This document shows, in pieces, positions 1 through 8,009 of a stretch of DNA of 23,227 bases (position 1 is its first letter; each line of letters opens with the position of its first letter). Source of the stretch: CG2-30-40-21 sp043806395 (GTDB taxonomy: Bacteria; UBA9089; CG2-30-40-21); assembly GCA_043806395.1 (NCBI GenBank), contig JAZDHC010000051.1, forward strand, positions 1 to 23,227. Direction: 5' to 3'. A program made the position numbers and the translations under genes. The notes beneath the pieces were generated by a model, which was not told where the DNA came from, ran no database searches, and was given only the letters and a program-made list of their open reading frames with translations.

Positions 1-140
1 TGATATTTTTCCACCGCAGAGACGCAGAGTCGCAGAGAAGAAACGCTGAGTGAAGCATATAAAATTCTCTGCGACTCTGCGTCTCTGCGGTTCATAATGA
101 GAATTACTGCCTACCGACAATTAAGAGTTGACACGACACT
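1..140. repeat. Dispersed hairpin element, copy A (left end cut by window)
   Basis: Positions 13-39 and 65-91 are perfect 27-nt reverse complements, built from gcagag/gacgcagag units, with a 25-nt loop. They are followed by aatgagaattactgcctacc and a tail ending in gttgacacgacact. The same arrangement recurs at 7828-7994, 17198-17390 and 19428-19617, and a reduced form at 14430-14515. The copy lies just downstream of the stop of the minus-strand TPR lipoprotein gene, so its hairpin would be transcribed if the operon reads through. No transposase is encoded. A non-autonomous, MITE/REP-like element is inferred. Confidence 0.85.
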
Positions 141-164
141 ACAGCCTAAATGCCTACAGCCTAT

Positions 165-1808
165 CTACCTGAATAAATACCATTCATGCCCCCACTTAGT
201 TTCCTTTTCCCACTTGATTATCTGCCATGCCTCTTCAACGGACTGAAAGGCATTAAATACCTGATTACTCTCAGGGTAAATATCCCTGAAGGCAAGCATT
301 ATCTCAGCAGGCAACTTAAATACCCGACGATAATAATGTGCCTTAGCAAGGCTTAAAAGAACAATAGGATCATTCCTTTCCAAGCTATATCCACTCTCCT
401 GAATATGATTTTTTTCAAGATAACTGATGGCATAACCAAGTAACCCTGCATCATCATCAAGCATCCCCTTTTTCAAATAAGCAAGACCAAGGTTTTGTGA
501 TAACGCACCTGGCTCTTCTGCTCCTGCTAATTTACACAAGGATATGGCTTTATCCAATTTTATTCCTGCCTCGACATAAGCCAGCCCAACATCACTTTTC
601 ATTAGAGGGTTGGAAGAGGCATTCAAAATATTCTCCCATATCTTAAAGGCTTCCTCGTAATTGCCATTCAAGCAAGCAAGCACTCCTATATTTATTAATG
701 CCTTTGTCCTTACCCCCTCTTCCTTTGACTCGGATGCTTTGGACAACGAAGAGAATGCCTTTTTTCTATCCCCAGCCTCAAGCTGACATATTCCTGCCTG
801 ACACAAGCTTTGTTCATCTTTAATCCTAAGATAATACTCAACTGCCTTGAGGAAATATGCCTTTGCCTGTATCATGAGATATTGCGGGTCGTAAAATTTT
901 GTGGTATAAGCAATCTTTATCCCTGTTTCTGTATCTGTATATCCACCCCACTCATCTATTATCTCCGGGGAGTCTGGTTTAATCTTATCCATCAAATTCA
1001 ATGCCTTATCTACACAGCCTGTATCAACCAATACCGAGGCAAGGCAGATACCAGTTACTTCCCCCGGGCCATCGTGATACGCCTTTTCACATAACTTCAA
1101 TCCATCATCAGGCACAAAACCACATTCAACGAATATCCGCCCCAGAAGAGCCAACACCCTCTGATCCTTGGTTGTCTTTACCCTATCCCATATCTTCACA
1201 GCCTCTGGACTCATCCCTTGCCTATAGTAACATGCTCCAAGTATAACCATTGCTGGCGAATAATTCTCCACCCGTTTCAAATCATCCACAGCCTTACCAA
1301 ACTCACTTAAGTAATAATAACATAACCCCCGGTAATAATACAGGTAATCCCGAGATTTTGTTCCCTGTGTATCTTTTGCCAGATACAGCTTACAACTATA
1401 GTAATTTACCTCACTGTTAAGGGCTAATTCAAACAAATCCCGATGCAGCAACCCTGACTTATAATAGCTATCAGCAAGCCCTGAAAGACTCCATTGATAG
1501 ACATCTGTATCCTGTTTGCTTTTCTGAGGATTGACATGCAACTCCTTCAAATATCCCTTGATAGCATCATCATACCTATGCCTTTGCTCATAAATATAGG
1601 ATAACATATAATTGAGATGTGGAGCAATAAAGGCAGGCTTTGTTTTTTGTATGTATTCCAGTTCAGAATATGCAGCATCCATATCCTGTTCTTCAAAGAA
1701 TAATTTATGTGCCTTTTCATAATGTGCCTGCAAGTTACCTGTTTGTCCCCCACATCCAGAAAAAACAACCATGGTTAGTATACTTAGCAGTAATAAATAA
1801 CGCTTCAT
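165..1808 (-). CDS. TPR-repeat lipoprotein
   Basis: The 547-residue product begins with a short hydrophobic signal and a lipobox (VFSGC), with the predicted lipidated Cys at residue 19, so it should be exported and anchored to a membrane. The rest, about residues 28-520, is helical TPR-like sequence with repeated A-x-x-x-Y/G-x-x-Y patterns (for example around YNGNYEEAFKIW-like helices), a protein-protein interaction solenoid. No catalytic motif was seen. Its ATG lies 2 nt after the stop of the upstream PD40 gene, and the GGAG ribosome site is formed by that gene's last codons and stop (ATG GAG TAA), so translation is probably coupled. It is the last gene of the six-gene minus-strand run that starts with a Ser/Thr kinase. 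A scaffold or assembly role in the envelope is inferred; no specific orthologue was recognised. Confidence 0.85.
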   Translation of the reverse strand: MKRYLLLLSILTMVVFSGCGGQTGNLQAHYEKAHKLFFEEQDMDAAYSELEYIQKTKPAFIAPHLNYMLSYIYEQRHRYDDAIKGYLKELHVNPQKSKQDTDVYQWSLSGLADSYYKSGLLHRDLFELALNSEVNYYSCKLYLAKDTQGTKSRDYLYYYRGLCYYYLSEFGKAVDDLKRVENYSPAMVILGACYYRQGMSPEAVKIWDRVKTTKDQRVLALLGRIFVECGFVPDDGLKLCEKAYHDGPGEVTGICLASVLVDTGCVDKALNLMDKIKPDSPEIIDEWGGYTDTETGIKIAYTTKFYDPQYLMIQAKAYFLKAVEYYLRIKDEQSLCQAGICQLEAGDRKKAFSSLSKASESKEEGVRTKALINIGVLACLNGNYEEAFKIWENILNASSNPLMKSDVGLAYVEAGIKLDKAISLCKLAGAEEPGALSQNLGLAYLKKGMLDDDAGLLGYAISYLEKNHIQESGYSLERNDPIVLLSLAKAHYYRRVFKLPAEIMLAFRDIYPESNQVFNAFQSVEEAWQIIKWEKETKWGHEWYLFR

Positions 1809-1810
1809 TT

Positions 1811-2971
1811 TTACTCCATACTCAACATTTTAATAAATATCCTCTTCCGTCCATTGGTATGCTGTGCAGAAAAGGCAATCATCAGATACAACTCCTTTTT
1901 ACCTACATATTTCATTGGGCAAAGATTACAACTGACATCGCTCATTACCTGTTCATTAATTGTTACATCCCATCTCTTCAAGGTAGAAACATCGACAATA
2001 TACATATTATTTCCATACTCAGAGATATAGATAATCTTGTTTCCAAACACATCAGGTAGCCAGGCAGGACCACCCTTTTCCTGTCTAAATACCCTATCAA
2101 CTACTTTTTTTTTCCCGGAACCATCAGCATTCATCACCCATAGACAACACCTGTCCTTTTCCAATACATAAAAAGCTATCATTTTTCCATCAAATGACCA
2201 TGTGGGATTAACCTCTTCTGTTTGCCAATCCGTAAGTGAGGCTGATTTTTGGCCAACAAGTAAGTATATATCTGTATTCCCTCCACGAACCGAGGAACAT
2301 ACTATTTTTGTCCCATCAGGGGAATATTCTGGTGTGGTGTCTAATCCTTCTGCATCTGTCAATCTTTTGGGCTTACCCTTACCATCAGCATCTAACGAAT
2401 ACAGGTCACCCTTGCCAGTACAGCCAGATAGGAAAACAATATCATTATTCTTCCCCCAGCAGGCATACATATTGGCTGCAATCTCTCCATTTTCCTTTTT
2501 CATAGAAAGAAAATGCCTTTTTTGAACAACCTTACTATTGACATCTATCATGCCTGCATACAAATCAAGTGACTGGGTAAACACAAATCGATAACTATTA
2601 TCTGGTGCCCATGAAAAATATCCGGCATAAAAATCATCTTGATCAAGTTTATTCTCAAGGCTATAATAATCCTTTTTCTTTGGATCGAACCCTCCCTCTT
2701 TCTTTTTTTTAGCCTCACTAATAGGAGAAATGATATAGTCCCCTCTTTCAAAGTAATATATTCCTTGAAAGGCACCCATCCCTTTACCAATCCGTTCAAA
2801 AGCAATCATCTTGCCATCCAGTGACCACACAGGATAAACATCATCACATACACCATTATGGAGTAGCTTTTGTTTATCCCCTACCCATACACCTGAAATC
2901 TTTTCCAATACCTCAGCCTGAACACCATTTGCTGATAGTATAAATAAAATAAGCATAATTAACAAACGCAT
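1811..2971 (-). CDS. Exported PD40 / TolB-like beta-propeller protein
   Basis: The 386-residue product has a cleavable-looking signal peptide (about residues 1-19, ending NGVQA). It then carries repeated PD40 motifs of the form P-x-W/Y-S-x-D-G-x-x-I-x-F: VYPVWSLDGKMIAF near residue 45, TPEYSPDGTKIVC near 215, NPTWSFDGKMIAFY near 255, and weaker copies between them. Such repeats form the beta-propeller of TolB and related periplasmic proteins, which usually mediate protein contacts. It is shorter than TolB and no N-terminal TolB domain is evident, so it is not called tolB. It sits between two TPR proteins in the kinase operon and has a GGAGG ribosome site 8-12 nt upstream. A periplasmic docking role is inferred. 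Confidence 0.85.
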   Translation of the reverse strand: MRLLIMLILFILSANGVQAEVLEKISGVWVGDKQKLLHNGVCDDVYPVWSLDGKMIAFERIGKGMGAFQGIYYFERGDYIISPISEAKKKKEGGFDPKKKDYYSLENKLDQDDFYAGYFSWAPDNSYRFVFTQSLDLYAGMIDVNSKVVQKRHFLSMKKENGEIAANMYACWGKNNDIVFLSGCTGKGDLYSLDADGKGKPKRLTDAEGLDTTPEYSPDGTKIVCSSVRGGNTDIYLLVGQKSASLTDWQTEEVNPTWSFDGKMIAFYVLEKDRCCLWVMNADGSGKKKVVDRVFRQEKGGPAWLPDVFGNKIIYISEYGNNMYIVDVSTLKRWDVTINEQVMSDVSCNLCPMKYVGKKELYLMIAFSAQHTNGRKRIFIKMLSME

Positions 2972-2989
2972 ATTCTTTCCTCCATGTTT

Positions 2990-3044
2990 TCCTAATCCCC
3001 TCTTGAGAGGGGTGGACGCTACTGCGGACGGGGTGTGTAATCCC
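2990..3044. repeat. Short GC-rich hairpin repeat between two operon genes
   Basis: CCCCTCTTGAGAGGGG at 2997-3012 is a 7-bp stem with a T-G pair at its centre. It is followed by ggtggacgctactgcgg and acggggtgtg, the pattern of the common 'cccctctcaagagggg...' dispersed repeats of bacterial intergenic DNA. It lies in the 73-nt gap between the coiled-coil/TPR gene and the PD40 gene, the largest gap in this operon. It has no U-run on the transcribed strand, so it is more likely an mRNA hairpin or inserted repeat than a strong terminator. Confidence 0.5.
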
Positions 3045-4868
3045 TTACAACTCCTTATTTACCTGCATCGCATTATTATAAAGTGCCGTACACGCTTGTT
3101 TCTCCTCCTCAGGAAGATTGGTGAAATAACGAAAATAGTCATCAAATGCATCCTTTGCCTGCATCTTAACCTTTTGCAACCCAGCATCTTCAAGCTCTCC
3201 TTGCGTTTTGTCCCATTTATAGATAAGATAATAGCACATGGCTTTATAGTATCTAATATCATGAACATTCTTTTGCGGAGAATTAAAGGGTACCTGTGGG
3301 ATTTTAATTCGACTGAAATCCTGTCGTTTTGTATAAGCATTATCGAGATCTCTGATGGCTTGCTGATATATTGAAATAGCCTCATCTGCATTCTCAGAAG
3401 AGGCTCGTTTTCTTGCCATCTTATAATGAGCCACTCCACGATAGAAACAGGTAAAAGCAGTCTCTCCTGAGGAACGGGCTATCTCTTCAATGCCTTTGAG
3501 TGTCCTACTGTATTGATCCACACTTAAGGACATAATACTTATATTCCAGAGAGCCTTATGATAATCTGAATCATCAGATTCCACCTTAGAGAAAGCATCT
3601 ATAGCCTCTTTTATCTTGCCAGATTGTCTAAGCTCAAGCCCTGTCTTGAAGGCTAATTCCTTTGTCACTGATTCAGTCTTGGATTCTATTTTGGGTGCTG
3701 CCTTAGCCGCCTGCTCTTGTGCGTCCAACTTGGCCTGAGCATCTATCCGCTTCTGTGCCTCCAACTTTGCCTGTTGTGCTGCCCTTGCCTGCTCTTGTGC
3801 TGTCGCTATCTCTGCCTGTTTCCGGGCATCCTCTGCCGCCTGCTTTTGTGCATCCAACTTAGCCTGAGCCTCTGCCTGCTTTTGTGCATCCAATTTGGCT
3901 TGCTGTGCCGCCCTTGCCCGCTCTTGTGCTGCTACTATTTCTGCCTGTTTCTGGGCATCCTTAGCCGCCTGCTCTTGTGCATCCAACTTAGCTTGAGCCT
4001 CTGCTCGCTTTTGTGCATCCAATTTGGCTTGCTGTGCTGCCTTTGCCCGCTCTTGTGCTGTCGCTATCCCTGTCTGTTTCCGGGCGGCATCCTCTGCCGC
4101 CTGCTCTTGTGCATCCAACTTAGCTTGAGCTTCTGCCCGTTTCCGTGCATCCAATTTGGCCTGCTGTGCTGCCCTTGCCCGCTCTTGTGCTGCCATTAGT
4201 TCTGCCTGTTTCTGGGCATCCTTAGCCGCCTGCTTTTGTGCATCCAACTTAGCTTGAGCTTCTGCCCGCTTCTGTGTCTCCAATTTGGCCTGTTGTGCTA
4301 CCCTTGCCCACTTTTGTGCTGTTGCTATCTCTGCCTGTTTTCGGGCATCCTCTGTCGCCTGCTTCTGTGCATCCAATCTGGCTTGTGCCTCTGCCTGCTC
4401 CTGTGCCTCCATTTCTGCCTGTTCCCGAGCCTCTTCCCCTGCCACATCTTCCACCATCTCTATTTGCTCCGGTGGCAAACTGCTCAGGACAATATATCGC
4501 TCTACCACTGTAACCTTTTTAGCCACATTCAAGGCAGATACCTTGATAGTATAGGTACCATCAGCCAGTAATTCATTGTCTCTAAAAGAATTACTCAAGC
4601 AAAGGGTAGTTTGATATTCTCCATTGGAAGGTGAAGGCTTAGCAAAGGCAACGCTGATCTCTTTATTGTTCTTGATAACAACTGCCTTTACCACACAATC
4701 AAGACTAACCTTACCTGTTATCTCTACCGAATACTTGTCCGCAACAAACCCATCTACAGGGCTATTGACAACAAGCTCAGGCAAATGTGGCACAAATAAC
4801 ATTTTAATCCCATAAACAATCCCCACTAAAATAATACAACTTAATAATATAATAACTACCTTTTTCAT
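3045..4868 (-). CDS. Membrane-anchored protein with Ala/Gln-rich coiled-coil repeats and TPR-like C-terminus
   Basis: The 607-residue product has four parts. Residues 5-25 are a hydrophobic N-terminal anchor. Residues about 30-130 look like a beta-rich Ig/FN3-type domain (VNSPVDGFVADKYSVEITGKV; DGTYTIKVSALN). Residues about 133-395 are a long Ala/Gln/Lys coiled coil made of tandem units of about 43 residues with the recurring core AQQAKLDAQ-R-AEAQAKLDAQ. Residues about 402-605 are TPR-like helices (SGKIKEAIDAFSKVE). The coiled coil resembles TolA-type periplasmic spacers in composition, but there is no TolA C-terminal domain. The ribosome site GAGGAGG lies just upstream of the ATG, 15 nt after the stop of the preceding lipoprotein gene. 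A spacer spanning the periplasm, with a binding module at each end, is inferred. Confidence 0.8.
   Translation of the reverse strand: MKKVVIILLSCIILVGIVYGIKMLFVPHLPELVVNSPVDGFVADKYSVEITGKVSLDCVVKAVVIKNNKEISVAFAKPSPSNGEYQTTLCLSNSFRDNELLADGTYTIKVSALNVAKKVTVVERYIVLSSLPPEQIEMVEDVAGEEAREQAEMEAQEQAEAQARLDAQKQATEDARKQAEIATAQKWARVAQQAKLETQKRAEAQAKLDAQKQAAKDAQKQAELMAAQERARAAQQAKLDARKRAEAQAKLDAQEQAAEDAARKQTGIATAQERAKAAQQAKLDAQKRAEAQAKLDAQEQAAKDAQKQAEIVAAQERARAAQQAKLDAQKQAEAQAKLDAQKQAAEDARKQAEIATAQEQARAAQQAKLEAQKRIDAQAKLDAQEQAAKAAPKIESKTESVTKELAFKTGLELRQSGKIKEAIDAFSKVESDDSDYHKALWNISIMSLSVDQYSRTLKGIEEIARSSGETAFTCFYRGVAHYKMARKRASSENADEAISIYQQAIRDLDNAYTKRQDFSRIKIPQVPFNSPQKNVHDIRYYKAMCYYLIYKWDKTQGELEDAGLQKVKMQAKDAFDDYFRYFTNLPEEEKQACTALYNNAMQVNKEL
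3699..4424 (-). repeat. In-frame tandem repeat, about 129-bp unit
   Basis: Five near-complete copies plus partial end copies of a 43-codon unit lie within the coiled-coil gene. Units start near residues 187, 230, 273, 317 and 360. One unit (residues 230-273) is 44 codons, with an extra Ala at AEDAARKQ. Units differ by scattered substitutions (K/E, R/Q, ELM/EIV/EIA). The mosaic pattern fits repeat expansion and recombination within the gene. Copy number could vary between strains or be collapsed in short-read assemblies. Confidence 0.85.
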
Positions 4869-4883
4869 CCATCCTCCTCTTCA

Positions 4884-5594
4884 TCATCTAATAACTGAGT
4901 TATCAATAATAGCCTGTCCATCTATAGTTACCTCATATACCTGATATTTAGATTCACCAGGTAAAACAGAATCTTCCTCTGTTGGGCATTTCTCCAGCTT
5001 TATATCATCGAAAATAACTGTTTGTCCTTTGGCAATTACAAATGCAGGGGTTTCTATCCACAGATAATCAAACCGTTCAATCTGGATTTTGTATTTAGCT
5101 GGCTGAATATATTCAAAGCCATATCGTCCATCCTCTTGTGAATCAACGGCATTGATATCCTTTGAATCAACAGCCATGGTATCTTCTGTACCAAGATTAA
5201 TTAATCTTACCACTGTTTGTGCTACAGGTTCATTAGTCTGGCTATCAATTATCTTCCCTCCAGCAGCAGCCTCCACTGTAACCTCATAAGAAAGGGTCGT
5301 TGCCCCTTTTGTTGAGAGGGTATTTAAGTCAATTGTTTTTGTTTCAGGCATAACCACACCCTTTTTCTGATAAGAAAGCTGGTATTGCCCCTTTTTGATC
5401 TTATGAATAATAAAATCACCTTGCTCATTTGTCTCTGCTGAAGAAAGCTCTGCACCTTTACCATCCTTCAATATCATGGCTATCATAGGCACACCTTCCT
5501 TTGTATCCACATCAACTATCCTACCAGCCATATCCATGGTTACACATCCAGAGAGCCATATGTTAATCATACCAAGCAATATCAATTTTTTCAT
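4884..5594 (-). CDS. Lipoprotein with two carboxypeptidase-regulatory-like domains
   Basis: The 236-residue product has a lipobox (WLSGC) with the lipidated Cys at residue 17. It then shows two beta-sandwich modules of the CarboxypepD_reg / Cna_B-like kind. The first begins GRIVDVDTKEGVPMIAM (about residue 24) and contains TNEQGDFIIHKIKKGQYQL. The second begins GKIIDSQTNEPVAQTVV (about residue 114) and contains EDGRYGFEYIQPAKYKI. These folds are usually non-catalytic extracytoplasmic adhesion or binding domains. It lies between the PP2C phosphatase gene (9-nt gap) and the coiled-coil/TPR gene. Envelope binding in the same pathway is inferred. Confidence 0.8.
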   Translation of the reverse strand: MKKLILLGMINIWLSGCVTMDMAGRIVDVDTKEGVPMIAMILKDGKGAELSSAETNEQGDFIIHKIKKGQYQLSYQKKGVVMPETKTIDLNTLSTKGATTLSYEVTVEAAAGGKIIDSQTNEPVAQTVVRLINLGTEDTMAVDSKDINAVDSQEDGRYGFEYIQPAKYKIQIERFDYLWIETPAFVIAKGQTVIFDDIKLEKCPTEEDSVLPGESKYQVYEVTIDGQAIIDNSVIR

Positions 5595-5603
5595 TATTTC
5601 CTC

Positions 5604-6383
5604 CTAATCCCGTATTTCCAGAACAATCACGGTAATATTATCCTTCCCACCACAAAGATTTGCCTCATTCACCAACCCCTTACATATCTTCTGCAGATCC
5701 CCTGAAGCATCAAGTATTATCTGCTGCATCTTGTCTTCAGTCACCATATCGCTCAGCCCATCAGAACAAAGCAAGAAGAAATCCCCTGATTTAATCGGTT
5801 CAATCAAGATATCGCATAGCAATTCATCTTCAATACCAATGGCACGGGTAATAACATTTCTTCTTGGGTGTATATTTATTTCCTCAAAGGGAATAATCCC
5901 TTTTTCATACATACCCCAAACGAACGAATGGTCGGTAGTCATCAGTTTAATTTTTCCATCTCGAATACGATAACATCGACTATCCCCAACATGCAAGATA
6001 TATACCATCTCATATTCTACATGAAGAGCCACTACAGTTGTACCCATCCCCTTCAACTGATGGTGTTTAACTATTTCCTCCCGTAGTCTTTTATTAGCCA
6101 GATAAACCGCATATTCCAGCCTTTTTGCCACGGCATCGGTATAGTTAGATATAACTGTAGATGGCAGCAAATATGGAGAGGTAAATGTCTCTTTTATCGT
6201 TTGAATAGCAAGTAAACTTGCCACCTCTCCAGAGGCTGCCCCTCCCATTCCATCAGTGATAGTATAAAGATTATCAGGATGGTAAGATATCTCCTGGATT
6301 TCATCTGGGAATATCTCAAAACAATCCTCGTTATTACCCCTCACCATTCCAGAATGCGTCAAACCTGATGCCTTAATCTGCAT
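5604..6383 (-). CDS. PP2C-family (Stp1/PrpC-type) Ser/Thr protein phosphatase
   Basis: The 259-residue protein matches the usual length of bacterial PPM phosphatases and keeps their motifs in order. These are RGNNED (15-20, metal Asp20), TDGMGG (43-48, metal Asp44), GMGTT (112-116), HVGDSR (131-136), TDHS (150-153), CSDGLSD (206-212, metal Asp208) and GGKDNIT (245-251, metal Asp248). It should dephosphorylate Ser/Thr phosphoproteins in the cytoplasm, using Mn/Mg ions. Its ATG is 2 nt after the stop of the kinase gene, and the ribosome site (GAGGATG) lies in the kinase's last codons. This coupling strongly supports the two acting as an opposing pair. No targeting signal is present. Confidence 0.95.
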   Translation of the reverse strand: MQIKASGLTHSGMVRGNNEDCFEIFPDEIQEISYHPDNLYTITDGMGGAASGEVASLLAIQTIKETFTSPYLLPSTVISNYTDAVAKRLEYAVYLANKRLREEIVKHHQLKGMGTTVVALHVEYEMVYILHVGDSRCYRIRDGKIKLMTTDHSFVWGMYEKGIIPFEEINIHPRRNVITRAIGIEDELLCDILIEPIKSGDFFLLCSDGLSDMVTEDKMQQIILDASGDLQKICKGLVNEANLCGGKDNITVIVLEIRD

Positions 6384-6385
6384 GT

Positions 6386-7708
6386 TTATTCATCCTCATT
6401 GAATTTTATCTTCACTAATTCAAGTGCCTCATCCACCTCTATTTCTTGCTCCCTCATTTTTGTAGGATCATTAATCAATTGAACCCTCAAGGTGTGCCTC
6501 CCCTTAGATACATCAGGGATAACCAAATACTGTTTTTCTGGGGCTAAAATCTCTTGTCCATCTATATTAACCTGAATCCCCGGCAAATCACAACTAACAA
6601 TCAAGGAATAGGTAGTATTTGATGGGCTGAGAATCTTTACCGCTGCAACTGCTATAAGAATACCGACTAACCCACATAAGCCTATAATCAACCACTGTTT
6701 TCCCTTCTTCTTCCCTGTATCCCATGATGGCACTTGACCATTTTGCAAGTAATCCCGTATTATTTTCTCAGATGCAGCTACTCCCTCTGCTGGCACGATA
6801 TTACGAATATCCTTAATCATTTCGGCAATCTGCTGATACCTCATTTCAATATTTTTATTGATTGCCTTTGAAACAATAGATTCCACAGCATTAGACACAG
6901 AGGAGGTGAGCTTGGATAGTGGCTGGTACTTACCCAAGGCAATATTGTTCATTACCATAGTAATTGGTTCATCACCAAATGGCTTCTGATTGCTTAGCAT
7001 TTCATACAATACCACACCGAGAGAATAAATGTCGGTTCTGGTATCAATATATTTACCATCAAGCTGTTCTGGAGACATATACGACACTGTTCCAACCATG
7101 GTTCCAGGAATAGTTTCATCTGTAACATCTACTGGTTTAGCAATACCAAAATCGCCAAGTTTTACCTTGCCATCCTTAGTAATCATGATATTACTTGGTT
7201 TAATATCCCGATGGACAATGGAATGATGTTTTTCTCCGCGATAGACAAATTGGCAATTATGGGCATGTTCCAATGCCTCACACACCTTTAAGACAATCAA
7301 AAGTGTAATCTGAATAGGTAATTTCCCTTTTTTTATTATCTCTTTTAAGGTAACACCATCCACATATTCCATGCTGATATAACATGCCTCTTTATTCATA
7401 ACCATATCATAGATGGTAATAATATTGGGATGCTGAAGTTGAGATACAACCTTTGCCTCTCTTTCAAATAATTTCAGAAATTTCTCATCCCTTGCCCTAT
7501 CTGGATTCAAAACCTTTAATGCTCGGATAACATCTAATCTTTTATGCCTTGCCTTATAAACCGTAGCCATCCCACCTACACCAATCTGTTCCAAAATTTC
7601 ATGGTCACCCATATAGCCCTCATTGTTATTGACAAGTGACTGTTCCATCAATATGGTTTCATCTCCAATATTTTTATTTTGCATGGTCTTATTTATCTGA
7701 TTATCCAT
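6386..7708 (-). CDS. Hanks-type Ser/Thr protein kinase with TM segment and PEGA-like domain
   Basis: The 440-residue product has a full kinase domain at about 34-305: Gly loop GVGGMATV (43-50), ATP lysine K65 (ALKVL), alphaC Glu84, catalytic HRDIKPSN (166-173; D168, N173), DFG (186-188) and SPE (212-214). The HRD arginine predicts control by activation-loop phosphorylation; the loop has Thr residues (TIPGTMVGTVSY). A TM helix follows at about 338-360. Residues about 366-436 form a PEGA-like extracytoplasmic domain (LIVSCDLPGIQVNIDG; KGRHTLRVQL) in place of the PASTA repeats of PknB. It is first in the operon, with TAAGGAG at 7720-7726, 11 nt before the ATG. It probably senses an envelope signal and phosphorylates cytoplasmic targets; these cannot be named from the sequence. 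Confidence 0.95.
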   Translation of the reverse strand: MDNQINKTMQNKNIGDETILMEQSLVNNNEGYMGDHEILEQIGVGGMATVYKARHKRLDVIRALKVLNPDRARDEKFLKLFEREAKVVSQLQHPNIITIYDMVMNKEACYISMEYVDGVTLKEIIKKGKLPIQITLLIVLKVCEALEHAHNCQFVYRGEKHHSIVHRDIKPSNIMITKDGKVKLGDFGIAKPVDVTDETIPGTMVGTVSYMSPEQLDGKYIDTRTDIYSLGVVLYEMLSNQKPFGDEPITMVMNNIALGKYQPLSKLTSSVSNAVESIVSKAINKNIEMRYQQIAEMIKDIRNIVPAEGVAASEKIIRDYLQNGQVPSWDTGKKKGKQWLIIGLCGLVGILIAVAAVKILSPSNTTYSLIVSCDLPGIQVNIDGQEILAPEKQYLVIPDVSKGRHTLRVQLINDPTKMREQEIEVDEALELVKIKFNEDE

Positions 7709-7775
7709 TTTTTTGTAGTCTCCTTAAATCACCAGTATCTCTTAGGCAGCGTCAATAAATAAAGGTATCATGTTA

Positions 7776-7829
7776 GCTCAGCTCTTACTCCTTCCGTCAG
7801 CTTCGTTGCCACCTTCCTCGGGGAGGGAT
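7776..7829. repeat. Repeat-like GC-rich segment ahead of copy B
   Basis: The stretch ctccttccgtcagcttcg...ccttcctcggggaggg contains a small hairpin (CCTTCCTC/GGGGAGGG type) and replaces the gacgcaatggtag flank seen at the matching end of the copies at 17198 and 19428. It resembles common 'ccctccgtcagcttcg...cctcccgagggaggg' intergenic repeats, so copy B appears to adjoin or interrupt another repeat. It lies in the divergent region between the kinase operon and the AMMECR1 gene. No clear promoter for the kinase operon was found; TTGACG with no good -10 is seen on the minus strand near 7750-7760. Confidence 0.4.
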
Positions 7830-7994
7830 GGTAGTAATTCTCATTTTGATATTTTTTCACCACAGAGGCGCAAAGTCGCAGAGAAGAAACGCTGAGTGAA
7901 GCGTATAAAAATTCTCTGCGACTCTGCGACTCTGCGACTCTGCGGTTCATAATGAGAATTGCTGCCTACCGATAATTAAGAGTTGACACGACAG
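7828..7994. repeat. Dispersed hairpin element, copy B
   Basis: It has the full internal structure of the family: gtagtaattctcatt, cacagaggcgcaaagtcgcagagaa, the conserved loop acgctgagtgaagcgtat, then the opposite arm, aatgagaattgctgcctacc and gttgacacgacag. The right arm carries extra gactctgc units (7919-7941), a local 9-nt expansion not present in copy A. Its orientation is the same as copy A. The short reading frame across it is a repeat translation, not a gene. Confidence 0.85.
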
Positions 7995-8009
7995 TAGGGT
8001 GATTATTTG
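7983..8009 (+). promoter_or_regulatory. Possible outward promoter at the end of copy B
   Basis: A consensus TTGACA (7983-7988) lies in the outer end of the repeat and points toward the AMMECR1 gene. The best -10 is only TATTTG after 15 nt (8004-8009), which is weak. The -35 sequence is real; promoter activity is speculation. Confidence 0.2.

Noticed and set aside
1..140. CRISPR-like array from the gacgcagag repeats
   Set aside because: Copies are kilobases apart, lie in both orientations, and have no regular spacers or cas genes.
1640..2059. Plus-strand frame opposite the TPR and PD40 genes
   Set aside because: Antisense shadow with no ribosome site or family resemblance.
1811..2971. Calling the propeller gene tolB
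   Set aside because: PD40 repeats are clear, but the TolB N-terminal domain and pal/tolQRA neighbours are absent.
3717..4199. Open frame of 160 codons on the plus strand, Cys/Leu-rich
   Set aside because: It is the antisense of the Ala/Gln tandem repeat; the minus-strand frame has a start site, anchor and full domain structure.
7745..7765. Promoter for the kinase operon on the minus strand (TTGACG)
   Set aside because: No acceptable -10 at 16-18 nt; too weak to annotate.
7768..7950. Short minus-strand frame across copy B
   Set aside because: It is translation of the dispersed hairpin repeat, a familiar false protein in repeat-rich genomes.
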